Assembly: GCA_002287035.1 (NCBI GenBank)
Contig: NSKG01000001.1
Location: forward strand, 186,001 to 250,000
Direction: 5' to 3'
DNA: 64,000 bases
From: Pseudomonas sp. WN033
Lineage (GTDB): Bacteria; Pseudomonadota; Gammaproteobacteria; Pseudomonadales; Pseudomonadaceae
Shown here: positions 1-8,935 of the stretch, piece after piece
Numbering within the stretch: position 1 is the stretch's first letter
Layout: each line of letters begins with the position of its first letter
Notes under the pieces: model-generated
Databases searched by the model: none
What the model was told of the DNA's origin: nothing
Seen by the model: the letters and a program-made list of their open reading frames with translations, nothing else
Translations under genes and position numbers: made by a program

Positions 1-201
1 CAACCGATCGCCCTGACGCAATTCAGCCCCGGTTTCAGTGCGCAGCAATTGCAGCTCGGTATCCAGCGGCGGCGGTGCATGCAGGGTAACCTGACACCCG
101 GTGTCCATGGCACTGGCCAGCAAGCCGGAGACATAGCCGCCATTGCCGCTGTGCGGCGGGCCACAGAAACGCTGACGAATGATCACTGAACGAACCGACA
201 T
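1..201 (-). CDS. Unidentified protein, N-terminal part only
   Basis: An open frame of 67 codons starts at ATG 201 on the minus strand and runs off the left edge of the window without a stop. The visible N-terminus contains FCGPPHSGNGGYVSG, a Gly/Pro-rich stretch that resembles the substrate-binding loop seen near the start of some hotdog-fold thioesterase-like proteins; that resemblance is only from memory of the family. The rest (QVTLHAPPPLDTELQL) fits a beta-rich hotdog start. No function is assigned. It is transcribed in the same direction as kinB-algB but 97 bases downstream of the kinB stop, so it may or may not be part of that unit. Confidence 0.55.
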   Translation of the reverse strand, partial: MSVRSVIIRQRFCGPPHSGNGGYVSGLLASAMDTGCQVTLHAPPPLDTELQLLRTETGAELRQGDRL

Positions 202-298
202 GCTGACGCTCCAGTTAGGGCCAAAACCCCATGTTACTCTGCCTGGAAACACTGTGGAGCAGGCTTATGCCCGCCCATAAGTCAGACGCAGGTGATGA

Positions 299-2074
299 TC
301 AAAGTGGCAGACTGAAGAAGAACCGCGCGCCCTGCCCCGGCTGCGAATGCACGCCGATACGACCACCATGCAGCAAGACGATTTCCTTGCACAGCGCCAG
401 CCCCAGACCAGCCCCACCCTTGCGCTTGCCGACCTGAACAAAGGGTTCAAATACTCGCGCCTGCTGGCCGTAAGCGATTCCGTCACCCGTGTCCTCAACC
501 GCCAGCACTACCCGCTCGCCCTGGCGACCGGCCTGGAGACGGATACGCCCGCCGGCATGACTGTGGCGCAAGGCGTTGCCAAGCAGATTGTCCAGCACCC
601 GTTCGATCTGTAGCCGATCCAGCCGTACCCGAGGCAGCGGCGTGTCGACCTCGCAGCTAAGCTCAACGCGCTGCTGCGCCGCCACAGCCTCAAAGCGCTG
701 GCAGACCTGGTCGAACAGCTCGGCAATATCACAAGGCTCCAGCTCCAGTTGCTGCAGGCCACTCTGATAACGGGAGAAGTTGAGCAGATCGTTGATCAGC
801 AACAGCAGGCGCTGCATTTCCTCGTCGACAGTCCGCAACAAGTCGGCCTCACGCGAATCCTCGGTAAAATGCAGTCGCTCACAAAGCAAGGCAAATCCCA
901 TGTGCATGCCGGTGACAGGCGTGCGCAGCTCATGCGAGGCGCGCAGCACAAACTCGCTGCGCACCCGCTCAAAATCCCGCTGTTCGGTGACATCGCGCAG
1001 CACCATGACCGCACCACGAATCGGCTCATCCGCCTGACTAACCGGTGTCAGGCTGTAGGCCAGCAAGCGCTGTTCGCCTGCAACATCGACCTCGATATCC
1101 TCGGTAGCACTGGCCAGCCCCTGCCCCTGCAACACCTGACGCAACTGTTCATCGATCTGCGGTGTGCCGAGCAAGCCGCCGGGCATTTGCCCCAGCTCAG
1201 CCTGGGTCCAGCCCAGTTGCCGTTTGGCTACCGGATTGAAATGTTCTAACCGCCCGCCACGGTCAAAGATCAGCAAACCGTCATCAATACTATCGAGCAC
1301 GGCCTGCAAGCGGCGCTGCTCGGCCTGCAAGGCCTCGATATCACTGTTCTTGAACTCGCGCAGAGCTTCGGCCATAAAGCCAAAACGGCGGATCAAGGCT
1401 GCCAGCTCGGCAACCTTGGAGATCGGCAATGTGACCTGAAAGTCGCCGCGTCCGATCTGGTCAGCCGCCAGCGCCAGCGCCTCGATAGGCTCGGCGAAGT
1501 GACGGGCCACGCTGTGTGCGGTAACTAGCCCAATGAGCAGAACTGCCACGCCAATCCCGCCAAGCAGCCAGACGATTACCCAGGCATTCTCACGGGTCGC
1601 CTGTTCGCTGCTTTGCACCGCGTTGGCATACCGGGTCTGCATGCCATTGAGGCGATCACGCACAGCGGCAATCGAGCGCGCATATTCGTCATGACTGAAC
1701 AGCTCACTGCGTACCGACAGCGGCCGCTCAAGCAGATCGTCGTAGGTGGCATAGGCGCGGCGAATCTCACTGACGGCCTGACGGTCGGCATCTTCGATGG
1801 CCATGTCCGCGGCCCGGTTCAACCATTCGCGAAAACGCTGATCCGAGTCCTCCAGGGCTTGCATATCGAGCATTTCGGCAAGCAGCAAGGTGGTCTGTTT
1901 GCTCAGTTCATGCCCCATCATCTGGCTGGCCTGGAGAATACCCAGGTTGCGGGTCATCGCCTGCCCCTGGGATTTGGTCAGGCTGAGGACACTGAAAATC
2001 GCCAGCAGCAGGCCGACCAATGCCACCGTCAGCAATGCGCTGCTACTGAGAAACAGGCGCGAACGCAGTTTCAT
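299..2074 (-). CDS. kinB: Sensor histidine kinase KinB
   Basis: A 591-residue inner-membrane histidine kinase, the usual KinB size. Membrane segments lie at about 7-31 and 166-188 and enclose a periplasmic sensor region; a HAMP linker (about 189-245) is followed by a PAS domain (about 253-365). The dimerisation/phosphoacceptor helix carries His381 in ASHELRTP. The ATPase domain has the N box (LLGNALRHSH), G1 box (EDTGDGIAY) and G2 box (GAGLGLALCKEI). Its ATG overlaps the algB stop by four bases (ATGA), so the pair is translationally coupled. In Pseudomonas aeruginosa KinB acts on AlgB and restrains alginate and virulence programmes. Domain order, partner and overlap all agree with this identity. 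Confidence 0.9.
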   Translation of the reverse strand: MKLRSRLFLSSSALLTVALVGLLLAIFSVLSLTKSQGQAMTRNLGILQASQMMGHELSKQTTLLLAEMLDMQALEDSDQRFREWLNRAADMAIEDADRQAVSEIRRAYATYDDLLERPLSVRSELFSHDEYARSIAAVRDRLNGMQTRYANAVQSSEQATRENAWVIVWLLGGIGVAVLLIGLVTAHSVARHFAEPIEALALAADQIGRGDFQVTLPISKVAELAALIRRFGFMAEALREFKNSDIEALQAEQRRLQAVLDSIDDGLLIFDRGGRLEHFNPVAKRQLGWTQAELGQMPGGLLGTPQIDEQLRQVLQGQGLASATEDIEVDVAGEQRLLAYSLTPVSQADEPIRGAVMVLRDVTEQRDFERVRSEFVLRASHELRTPVTGMHMGFALLCERLHFTEDSREADLLRTVDEEMQRLLLLINDLLNFSRYQSGLQQLELEPCDIAELFDQVCQRFEAVAAQQRVELSCEVDTPLPRVRLDRLQIERVLDNLLGNALRHSHAGGRIRLQAGRQGERVVLAVEDTGDGIAYGQQARVFEPFVQVGKRKGGAGLGLALCKEIVLLHGGRIGVHSQPGQGARFFFSLPL

Positions 2075-3417
2075 AGGCCGAATTGTTTGCGCTTACGGTA
2101 CAGGGTGGAGGCGTCGATACCGAGGGTTCTGGCAGCCTGATCAAGGGTCTCACTGGCGGCCAGTACTGCGGCAATATGCGCTTTTTCCAGCGCTTCCAGG
2201 CTCATGTCGGCACCCACTCTTGGCACATCATCACGGGCCGAACCGTTGAGCCCCAGATGCTCAAGGCTAATGCATTCCCCCTGACAGATGATGCTGGCCC
2301 GCTCGATGACATTGCGCAGTTCGCGGATATTGCCCGGCCAACCGTAGCCCTGTAGCGCGGCACGCGCCTGATCGTCGAAGCCCTTGGCCGGACGGGCATA
2401 TTCGCTGACAAAGCGCGCCAGAAAACGTTCGGCCAGATCGAGGATATCCTCACGCCGATCGCGTAGCGCAGGCAGAGTCAGGGTAATAACGTTGAGCCGA
2501 TAGAGCAGGTCTTCGCGGAACTGACCTTCATTGACCATCGCCTGCAAGTCCAGATTGGTGGCGGCGAGAATGCGTACATTGGCCTGACGCGTGACCGGAT
2601 CGCCAACCCGTTCGTACTCGCGATCCTGAATGAAACGCAGCAGCTTTGGCTGCAAGGCCAGGGGAAAGTCACCGATCTCGTCGAGAAACAGCGTTCCGCC
2701 ATCGGCCTGATTGACCCGCCCCAGCGTGCTTTCACTGGCACCGGTGAACGCCCCCCGGGCATGCCCGAACAGCTCGCTCTCCATCAAGTCGGCACTCAGT
2801 GACGGACAGTTGATGGTAACCATGGCCTTATCGGCACGCTGGCTCCAGCCATGAATGGCGCGCGCCAGCTCTCCTTTGCCTGTACCCGACTCGCCAAGAA
2901 TGAGGATATTGGCATCGGTGCTGGCGACCTGGCGGGCCGTGTCGAGTACCGCCATCATCGCTGGGCTGGCCGATTGAAGTTCGCTGCGGGCCTGGCGTAC
3001 CTCGCCCTCCAACGCCTCTAGCCGGGCAGCCATATGCCGAACTTCCAGTTGCTGGGCGGCAGACAGTCGCAGTTGATCAGGGCCGCAGGGCTTGACCAGA
3101 TAATCGGCGGCGCCGGCCTGCATGGCATCCACGGCGGTGTCCACCGCCGAATGGGCCGTCACAATCACCACCCGCATCCAGGGGGCTTGCGCACGCATCT
3201 GCGCCAGCACATCGAGGCCGTTGTCATCGCCCAGCCTGAGATCGAGAAAACACAGGTCAAAGACCTGCTGCTGCAGAGCCGCGAGCGCCTGGGGCGCGCT
3301 GCTGGCGGTGCTAACCTGATAGCCCTCGTCTTCCAGACAGTAACGAAAGGTCCGCAGAATCGCGGCTTCATCATCGACCAGCAAAATACGTCCGTTGTCC
3401 GCGGTGGCGGCATCCAT
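2071..3417 (-). CDS. algB: NtrC-family response regulator AlgB
   Basis: A 448-residue sigma-54-class regulator: receiver domain (about 8-125) with acidic pair VDDE and phosphorylation site Asp59 in CFLDLRLG; AAA+ domain (about 155-385) with Walker A GESGTGKG, the sigma-54 contact motif GAFTGA and Walker B TLFLDEIGDF; C-terminal Fis-type helix-turn-helix (DQAARTLGIDASTLYRKRKQ). The receiver sequence is very close to AlgB of P. aeruginosa. An upstream ATG at 3471 is open, but the start at 3417 is chosen because an AGGAG stands eight bases before it and the protein then begins as AlgB does. It controls alginate and other envelope genes; a palindrome at 3465-3479 in its leader suggests binding close to its own promoter. 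Confidence 0.93.
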   Translation of the reverse strand: MDAATADNGRILLVDDEAAILRTFRYCLEDEGYQVSTASSAPQALAALQQQVFDLCFLDLRLGDDNGLDVLAQMRAQAPWMRVVIVTAHSAVDTAVDAMQAGAADYLVKPCGPDQLRLSAAQQLEVRHMAARLEALEGEVRQARSELQSASPAMMAVLDTARQVASTDANILILGESGTGKGELARAIHGWSQRADKAMVTINCPSLSADLMESELFGHARGAFTGASESTLGRVNQADGGTLFLDEIGDFPLALQPKLLRFIQDREYERVGDPVTRQANVRILAATNLDLQAMVNEGQFREDLLYRLNVITLTLPALRDRREDILDLAERFLARFVSEYARPAKGFDDQARAALQGYGWPGNIRELRNVIERASIICQGECISLEHLGLNGSARDDVPRVGADMSLEALEKAHIAAVLAASETLDQAARTLGIDASTLYRKRKQFGL

Positions 3418-3464
3418 GATGCAGGCTCCTTGTCGAGAGTTACCTGCGTTAGTCAACGAAAAAT

Positions 3465-3479
3465 CGTGCAAGTTGCACG
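3465..3479. promoter_or_regulatory. Palindrome CGTGCAA-G-TTGCACG, possible AlgB/enhancer site
   Basis: A perfect 7-1-7 palindrome lies in the gap between the divergent algB and DUF1328 genes. It is about 97 bases upstream of the -24 element at 3575, the normal distance for the enhancer site of an NtrC-class activator, and 48 bases upstream of the algB start. AlgB is the obvious candidate to bind it, which is inference. The half-site CGTGCAA recurs before the BON gene at 63971. Confidence 0.45.
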
Positions 3480-3574
3480 GCTGGCCGTCCGCAGATCATG
3501 CAGAACGCATGCCACACCAATCTCACTAAAAACGTAACTAGCTGATTAAAAAGGAATAAATAAAAGAATAAAGT

Positions 3575-3590
3575 TGGCATGCCGGTTGCG
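3575..3590 (+). promoter_or_regulatory. Sigma-54 (RpoN) promoter of the DUF1328 gene
   Basis: TGGCATG-CCGG-TTGCG matches the RpoN consensus TGGCACG-N4-TTGCW, with the invariant GG (3576-3577) and GC (3588-3589) exactly 12 bases apart. It predicts a start near 3601 and a leader of about 50 bases carrying AGGAG before ATG 3654. Confidence 0.7.
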
Positions 3591-3653
3591 ACAGATTAAC
3601 TACAGCCCGCCCGATGACTCGGCAGGCCTCACGAGAAAAAGGAGTAACTCACC

Positions 3654-3818
3654 ATGCTTAGCTGGGCTCTGACATTTCTGATCATCGCCATCATCGCCGC
3701 GGTTCTCGGCTTCGGTGGTATCGCCGGCACCGCAACTGGTATCGCCAAGATCCTGTTTCTGGTGTTTCTGGTGCTGTTCGTAGTGTCTCTGATTTTTGGT
3801 CGCCGACCTCGGGTCTGA
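3654..3818 (+). CDS. DUF1328 (YtjA-like) small membrane protein
   Basis: A 54-residue protein, the usual size of the DUF1328/YtjA family. It consists of two hydrophobic helices (about 3-21 and 30-49) joined by a Gly/Ala turn ([10 protein letters not shown]) and ends in the basic tail GRRPRV. An AAGGAG ribosome site precedes the ATG. Function in the family is not established; members are small inner-membrane proteins often listed as stress-induced. It has a well-formed RpoN-type promoter and a palindrome shared with the algB leader, so control by AlgB or another NtrC-class activator is likely but inferred. The gene is monocistronic and ends before a strong hairpin. Confidence 0.85.
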   Translation: MLSWALTFLIIAIIAAVLGFGGIAGTATGIAKILFLVFLVLFVVSLIFGRRPRV

Positions 3819-3841
3819 GGCTTATCAACCGCGCACAACAC

Positions 3842-3866
3842 ACAAACCCGCCACTGGCGGGTTTGT
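3842..3866. terminator. Bidirectional terminator hairpin
   Basis: An 11-base perfect stem (ACAAACCCGCC / GGCGGGTTTGT) with a 3-base loop lies between the converging DUF1328 and AEC transporter genes. A-rich and T-rich flanks let it serve either direction. Confidence 0.7.
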
Positions 3867-3875
3867 CGTTAGCAC

Positions 3876-4793
3876 TCAGAATAACAAGGTCACCATCAAT
3901 GGGATGTACAACAGCGCGAACAGTGTACTCAGCAATACCGTACCGGCCACCTGCCGGGGAGCGGTATCCAGCAGGGTGGCAATCACCACAGTATTGGCGG
4001 CAATCGGCGTGATCGAAATCAGTATTACCGCCTGATGCACCGCCGGGCCGTAAATACCCAGCCACTGGCTATCGAGCCAGCAGAACCCCAGCGCCAGCAA
4101 TGGCCAGCCAACGAACTTGCCCGAGAAAGCCAAGGCGCTGAAGCGCAGATTGCCGGCCAGCCCATGAAAGCTGAGGATGCTCATGCCGATAATCATCATG
4201 CCCAACACACTGTAGGCGCCGCGCAAGTTATCGAACAGCGGTAGAAAAATCGACGGCAGCGTGAACCCGGACAGATTCAACAGCACCGCCAGCACAAAAG
4301 CATACAGTGAAGGCAGACGCGCTACCTTGCGCAGACAATCGGCTACACCATAGCGTCCGCGCGCCGCCAGATAGAAGCCCAGCGAATTCTCGAACAAGGT
4401 GGTGCCAAGCATGCAGACGATATACAGGCTCAAGCCCTGCTCACCGAACAGCAGCAGTGCCAACGGAATACCAAAGTAACCGGTATTGCCACTGCCGACC
4501 GACACCGGAATCAGGTTGGCGCTGGCATCGCCCAGCCAGCGTCTGGCCAAAGGCAGGTGCAATAACGCATTGAGGCTGCACAGAGTGAAGGTCAGAACCG
4601 GCAGCAGGATCACGCTGGGGCTCAGGGGTGCGGTCATTACCCCGTAAAACACCACCGACGGGGTCAGGATATAGAGCATGATGCCGGCGATATGACTGCC
4701 GCTGGCATTGAGAAAGCGTCCGGCCAGCCAACCGAGGGCGATAGTGACATACAGCGGGAGTAGCTTGAACAACAAAGTCAGGGCTGCGGCCAT
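3876..4793 (-). CDS. AEC-family transporter (auxin efflux carrier type)
   Basis: A 305-residue integral membrane protein with about ten hydrophobic segments in two halves, the normal size and architecture of bacterial AEC permeases. The first half carries GWLAGRFLNASG and the family-typical polar/Pro break PSVVFYGV, and the central segment has GNTGYFGIPLALLLFG, matching the Asn/Gly-Pro motif of the family. Bacterial AEC proteins are secondary carriers, some for malate or malonate; substrate cannot be told here. It lies 25 bases downstream of tpm on the same strand, so the two may be co-transcribed, with the 3842 hairpin as terminator. Confidence 0.85.
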   Translation of the reverse strand: MAAALTLLFKLLPLYVTIALGWLAGRFLNASGSHIAGIMLYILTPSVVFYGVMTAPLSPSVILLPVLTFTLCSLNALLHLPLARRWLGDASANLIPVSVGSGNTGYFGIPLALLLFGEQGLSLYIVCMLGTTLFENSLGFYLAARGRYGVADCLRKVARLPSLYAFVLAVLLNLSGFTLPSIFLPLFDNLRGAYSVLGMMIIGMSILSFHGLAGNLRFSALAFSGKFVGWPLLALGFCWLDSQWLGIYGPAVHQAVILISITPIAANTVVIATLLDTAPRQVAGTVLLSTLFALLYIPLMVTLLF

Positions 4794-4818
4794 TCAGAAA
4801 TTCCAGTCAGGCAGACAC

Positions 4819-5484
4819 TCACACCGTTGGTGCCTGAATGGCATATACCCGTTCGCGCAGACTGGTCATGCCCTGCTCACGAAAAACCGGATGATCTGCC
4901 AACACGTCCGTGTCCTCCAGAACATCTATGCGACAACCAGTGAACAGTAGCCGCACCTCGTCATCCGGCACACTGAACGGCGGACCAGGACGCTGCTCCT
5001 GCGGATAATCCAGGGTAACCAGCAGCATGCGCCAGTCGCGCCCCAGCAAAGTACGCAAGTGCGCCACATAGCGTTCGCGCATATCCACCGGCAAGGCAAT
5101 CAGCGCCGCCCGGTCATACACCGCCCGCACACCATGCAAATGCTCAGGGCATAGGGCGAAAAAATCGCCACACAACAGCTCAAACCCCTGCCCGGCAAGA
5201 CAAGCAAAGTCGCCCCGCTGACTCCAGTGCAAATCCAGCCCCTGCTCCTGGGCAAAAGCGTCCAGCGCGCTGCGCGCCAGTTCCACCCCGATGACCGGAT
5301 GTCCCTGCTCGCGCAACCAGAGCATATCCAGACTTTTACCGCACAACGGCACCCAAACCGGCTCATCAGCAGCCAGCGCCAGACTCGGCCACCACCGGGT
5401 CAACAACGGATTGGTACTCTGCTTGTGGAACCCAATCTCGCCACGTTGCCAGCGTGCATGCCAGAAATCTGCTTCCATACTCAC
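4819..5484 (-). CDS. tpm: Thiopurine S-methyltransferase
   Basis: A 221-residue SAM-dependent methyltransferase of the TPMT family, beginning with the family signature FWHARWQRGEIGFHK. The SAM-binding strand is VWVPLCGKSLDMLWL, followed by GHPVIGVELA and the acidic/aromatic loop YDRAALIALP. In Pseudomonas Tpm methylates thiopurines and confers tellurite and selenite tolerance by making volatile methyl derivatives. Length agrees with the bacterial form. It is divergent from the antiporter gene, sharing a 113-base gap, and is followed by an AEC transporter that may share its transcript. Confidence 0.92.
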   Translation of the reverse strand: MSMEADFWHARWQRGEIGFHKQSTNPLLTRWWPSLALAADEPVWVPLCGKSLDMLWLREQGHPVIGVELARSALDAFAQEQGLDLHWSQRGDFACLAGQGFELLCGDFFALCPEHLHGVRAVYDRAALIALPVDMRERYVAHLRTLLGRDWRMLLVTLDYPQEQRPGPPFSVPDDEVRLLFTGCRIDVLEDTDVLADHPVFREQGMTSLRERVYAIQAPTV

Positions 5485-5597
5485 TCTCGTATTATTTAGT
5501 CGATTGACTATACAGCATTTTTCTCCACAGGCCGGAGCCTGCGTTATATAGTGGTCGCTTGTGTGTCACCCGCCTGCAAGGACCCTTCAGCCGCCCA

Positions 5598-7346
5598 ATG
5601 GATAGTATCAACACTCTGTTTCTGATCGGCGCCATTTTGCTGTGCGCCAGCATTCTTGCCAGTTCGCTGTCATCGCGACTGGGTATCCCCTTGCTGTTGG
5701 TGTTCTTGGTGATAGGGATGCTGGCTGGCGTCGACGGCCTGGGCGGCATCGTATTCGACAATGCCGACACCGCGTTCATGATCGGCAGTCTGGCACTGGC
5801 CATTATCCTGCTTGATGGCGGCATGCGCACCCGGGTAGAGAGCTTTCGGGTCGGACTATGGCCGGCCCTGTCACTGGCGAGCCTGGGGGTAGTAATCAGT
5901 GCCGCTCTGACAGGGGTGCTGACCGCCTGGCTGCTGGACCTGAGCTGGATGTACGGCTTGCTGCTGGGCGCCATCGTCGGCTCGACCGATGCCGCTGCGG
6001 TGTTTTCGCTACTACAGGGCAAGGGTCTGAACCTCAAACAGCGGGTCGGCGCTACCCTGGAAATCGAATCCGGCTCGAACGACCCCATGGCCATCTTCCT
6101 GACTATCGCCCTGGTCGAAAGCCTGGCCGCCGGGCAGGACAGCCTGAGCTGGAGCTTTCTGCTGATTCTGATTCAGCAGTTTGGGGTCGGCGGGGTTTGT
6201 GGTCTGGCCGGTGGTCTGTTACTGGCCTGGCTGGTCAACCGGGTTCACCTGGCCACCGGGCTGTATCCACTGCTGATTACCAGTGGAGCAATCCTGGTCT
6301 TCGCCGCCACCAACAGCATTGGCGGCAGCGGCTTTTTGGCCATTTATCTGACCGGTCTGGTACTGGGCAACCGCCGGGTCCACAACCTGCAGAACATCCT
6401 TCACGTTCAGGACGGGATGGCCTGGCTCAGCCAGATCGGCATGTTCCTGATGCTGGGGCTGCTGGTCACTCCCAGCGAAATGCTGCCGATCGCCCTGCCG
6501 GCAGTGGGCATCGCCCTGTTCCTGATTGTGGTCGCCCGCCCCATTGCGGTGCTGATCTGCCTGGCACCCTTTGTGTTTTCCTGGCGTGAGCGGCTGTTCA
6601 TCAGTTGGGTCGGTCTGCGCGGGGCGGTGCCGATCATCCTGGCGATCTTTCCGTTACTGGCCGGCCTTGAACAGGCTCAGTTGCTGTTCAATCTGGCGTT
6701 TGTGGTGGTGCTGGTGTCATTGCTGCTGCAGGGCTCGAGCCTGCCGCTGGCGGCCCGCTGGTGCAAGGTAGAAATTCCGCCGCAACCCGAACCACTGCAA
6801 CGTACCAGCCTGGACGTGGCAATCGATGGTGATTACGAGTTGCTGATCTACCAACTGGACAATGCCAACTGGTGCGTTGGGGTACAGTTGCGCGACCTGC
6901 ACATGCCGACCGACACCCGGATTGCTGCGCTATTTCGTGGCAGTCATCTGCTGCATCCAACCGGCAGCACCCGGCTGGCACTCAATGACGTGCTCTGCGT
7001 AGTCGGTCGGCCGCGCGATCTGCCGGCACTGTCAAAACTGTTCAGCAAAACCCAGGCGCCGCGCTATCTGGACTCACGCAAGTTCTTCGGTGACTTTATT
7101 CTCGAAGGTGATGCGACGCTGGGCGAGGTCGGCAAGTTCTATGGCTTCCCGGTTCCTGAAGAGCTGGCGAATCAGACCCTGGCAAGCTTCTTCAGCAAAC
7201 AGTTCGGCGGCCATCCAGTGGTCGGCGATACCATCGAGTGGGGCGGGCATACCTGGGTAGTCGCCGCCATGGACAACGACTGGATCCTCAAAGTCGGCCT
7301 GCGACTCGGTGACGGTTCAGGCAAGCCGCCGATGGGGTTTCTCTAG
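5598..7346 (+). CDS. cvrA: K+/H+ antiporter NhaP2/CvrA
   Basis: A 582-residue CPA1-type cation/proton antiporter. The N-terminal two thirds form 12-13 membrane helices with the exchanger hallmarks GSTDAAAVF and [13 protein letters not shown]; the last ~190 residues are a soluble TrkA-C-type regulatory domain ([20 protein letters not shown]) and a CorC/HlyC-like tail ([20 protein letters not shown]). NhaP2/CvrA proteins exchange K+ (and Na+ or Rb+) for protons and protect at low osmolarity. The frame is open upstream to 5559, but the start at 5598 gives [11 protein letters not shown], which aligns with the CvrA N-terminus. Confidence 0.9.
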   Translation: MDSINTLFLIGAILLCASILASSLSSRLGIPLLLVFLVIGMLAGVDGLGGIVFDNADTAFMIGSLALAIILLDGGMRTRVESFRVGLWPALSLASLGVVISAALTGVLTAWLLDLSWMYGLLLGAIVGSTDAAAVFSLLQGKGLNLKQRVGATLEIESGSNDPMAIFLTIALVESLAAGQDSLSWSFLLILIQQFGVGGVCGLAGGLLLAWLVNRVHLATGLYPLLITSGAILVFAATNSIGGSGFLAIYLTGLVLGNRRVHNLQNILHVQDGMAWLSQIGMFLMLGLLVTPSEMLPIALPAVGIALFLIVVARPIAVLICLAPFVFSWRERLFISWVGLRGAVPIILAIFPLLAGLEQAQLLFNLAFVVVLVSLLLQGSSLPLAARWCKVEIPPQPEPLQRTSLDVAIDGDYELLIYQLDNANWCVGVQLRDLHMPTDTRIAALFRGSHLLHPTGSTRLALNDVLCVVGRPRDLPALSKLFSKTQAPRYLDSRKFFGDFILEGDATLGEVGKFYGFPVPEELANQTLASFFSKQFGGHPVVGDTIEWGGHTWVVAAMDNDWILKVGLRLGDGSGKPPMGFL

Positions 7347-7353
7347 GCAAAGT

Positions 7354-7438
7354 TGGCGCTCGCACAGGCGTAACGCTCCCCGGGTCAGGCACGAAACTCT
7401 GTGCAATCTTCTGGGAGTGTCGTGCGCCTGCGCGACAT
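7354..7438. repeat. Imperfect hairpin repeat, copy 1
   Basis: About 85 bases in which the left arm (GCGCTCGCACAGGCGTAACG) and right arm (CTGGGAGTGTCGTGCGCCTG) form an imperfect inverted repeat. A second diverged copy follows at 7478-7562. The right arms differ at only a few positions. Both lie in the 223-base gap after cvrA and before the eda stop and code for nothing evident. Confidence 0.6.
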
Positions 7439-7477
7439 AGAACCAACCGGCAGCACCGAGTCGTCAGGCAGTTTCAG

Positions 7478-7562
7478 CATTGCGCAGGCGCGCAACGCTA
7501 CCCAGGCTGTCTCCCCAACGCCTGAACTGGCCTTCTGGGGGTGTCGAGCGCCTGCGCGGCAT
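7478..7562. repeat. Imperfect hairpin repeat, copy 2
   Basis: The second unit of the pair, with a cleaner hairpin: GCGCAGGCGC on the left pairs with GCGCCTGCGC on the right, extended by CCCAG/CTGGG. It ends eight bases before the eda stop codon and, read on either strand, could end transcription of cvrA or eda or stabilise the 3' ends. Confidence 0.6.
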
Positions 7563-7569
7563 GGATTTC

Positions 7570-8214
7570 CTACGGCAGCAGGGCCAGCGACTCGCGGCAC
7601 AACTGGGTAATCCGCGCCCAGTCCTGGGCATCCACTGCGCTCTGCGGTGTCATCCAGGTACCACCAGCGGCCATCACATTGGCCATGGCCAGATAGCTGG
7701 GCAGATTGCTTAAAGTGATGCCGCCACTTGGGCAGAATCGGATATCGTGAAACGGCCCGGAGAAATACCGCAAGGCCGTTACCCCGCCGACAACCTCAGC
7801 AGGAAACAGCTTGAAGCGGCGATACCCGAACCGGTAACCCATGAGAATTTCCGACGGAGTGGCCACTCCTGGCAACAGCGGCACCGGGCTGTCCAGCCCC
7901 AGCGTCAGCAATTCTTCGGTACTGCCCGGGGTCACCACGAACTGGGCACCGGCATCCAGCACTGACTGAAACTGCCGGCCATCGAGCACGGTACCGGCAC
8001 CAATGCACAGCTCGGGGCGTTCACGGCGCAGCAGCTTGATCGCCGGCAGCCCCCATTCGGTACGCAGGGTGATTTCCAGAGTGCGGATACCGCCAGCGGC
8101 CAGCGCATCGGCCAGCGGCAGGATGTCGCTTTCACGGCGAATACTCATGACCGGCAGCAGCCGGGCTTGAGCCAACAAATTGTCTAGGGTTTGGGTATTG
8201 TCTGCCAGACTCAT
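7570..8214 (-). CDS. eda: 2-keto-3-deoxy-6-phosphogluconate aldolase
   Basis: A 214-residue class I aldolase that splits KDPG into pyruvate and glyceraldehyde 3-phosphate, the last step of the Entner-Doudoroff pathway. Family marks are the Glu-bearing LEITLRT strand, the phosphate-binding GAGTVLD and TPGSTEE loops, and the Schiff-base lysine in RFKLFPAE. The open frame extends 32 codons upstream, but ATG 8214 is chosen because it gives the usual length and lies 10 bases after the pgl stop. It is the last gene of the edd-pgl-eda operon. Confidence 0.93.
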   Translation of the reverse strand: MSLADNTQTLDNLLAQARLLPVMSIRRESDILPLADALAAGGIRTLEITLRTEWGLPAIKLLRRERPELCIGAGTVLDGRQFQSVLDAGAQFVVTPGSTEELLTLGLDSPVPLLPGVATPSEILMGYRFGYRRFKLFPAEVVGGVTALRYFSGPFHDIRFCPSGGITLSNLPSYLAMANVMAAGGTWMTPQSAVDAQDWARITQLCRESLALLP

Positions 8215-8224
8215 GCCTGTCCCG

Positions 8225-8935
8225 TCAGCCCTGTGGGCTGTAGTAAATGTCCAAAGGAGGCGCCAGAAACGCACTGATCGGCAGACCCGCGTCCCTAGAT
8301 TCCAGCGCACGAATCAACGTCCGGCGCTTATCGTCGCCGGAGATGGCCAGCAGTTGCAAGCCCGCCGTGCGCAGAGCACGGCCACTGAGGCTCAAGCGCT
8401 CTGCTCTGCCGGCCTGTGCCGGGATCGCCAGACACAGCTGCGGCGCATCTACGGCCAGCGCCTGGGCCAGCTTCGGCATACCCGGAAACAGCGAGGCAGT
8501 ATGCCCGTCACTGCCCATGCCCAGCACCACTACGTCCAGCGGCAACCAGCTTGCCAGATGCCGGTTCAACCACTGAGCATCGGCCTGCGGGCTGATGCCC
8601 TGATACAGCGGCATCCATTGGGCGGTCTCCAGCGCTTGCGGCAGACAGCGGCGCAACAACCCGGCATTGCTGTCCGGATGCTCGACCGGTACCCAGCGCT
8701 CATCCACCAGGGTGACCCGAATCCGCGCCCAATCCAAAGGCAAAGTCGCCAGATGGCGCAGAAACGGCTCCGGACTGCGTCCACCGGATAACGCCAGGCT
8801 GGCTACACCGCGCTCGGCCAAAGTGACGTTCAGTGCCGCTGCCACCCGGTTGGCCAGCTGTGCGGCCAGCTCATCCGGCCCTGCCGCCTGGAACAGTCCT
8901 ACCCCACTGGCGCAGGCCAGCGCCTCTAAAGTCAT
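8225..8935 (-). CDS. pgl: 6-phosphogluconolactonase
   Basis: A 236-residue DevB-type lactonase that hydrolyses 6-phosphogluconolactone to 6-phosphogluconate. Family motifs seen are [17 protein letters not shown] near the N-terminus, the [17 protein letters not shown] block and [17 protein letters not shown]. The start at 8935 is preferred over the longer frame because it overlaps the edd stop in an ATGA junction. The product feeds 6-phosphogluconate to Edd encoded just upstream. No zwf lies next to it, unlike the zwf-pgl-eda arrangement of many pseudomonads. Confidence 0.92.
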   Translation of the reverse strand: MTLEALACASGVGLFQAAGPDELAAQLANRVAAALNVTLAERGVASLALSGGRSPEPFLRHLATLPLDWARIRVTLVDERWVPVEHPDSNAGLLRRCLPQALETAQWMPLYQGISPQADAQWLNRHLASWLPLDVVVLGMGSDGHTASLFPGMPKLAQALAVDAPQLCLAIPAQAGRAERLSLSGRALRTAGLQLLAISGDDKRRTLIRALESRDAGLPISAFLAPPLDIYYSPQG

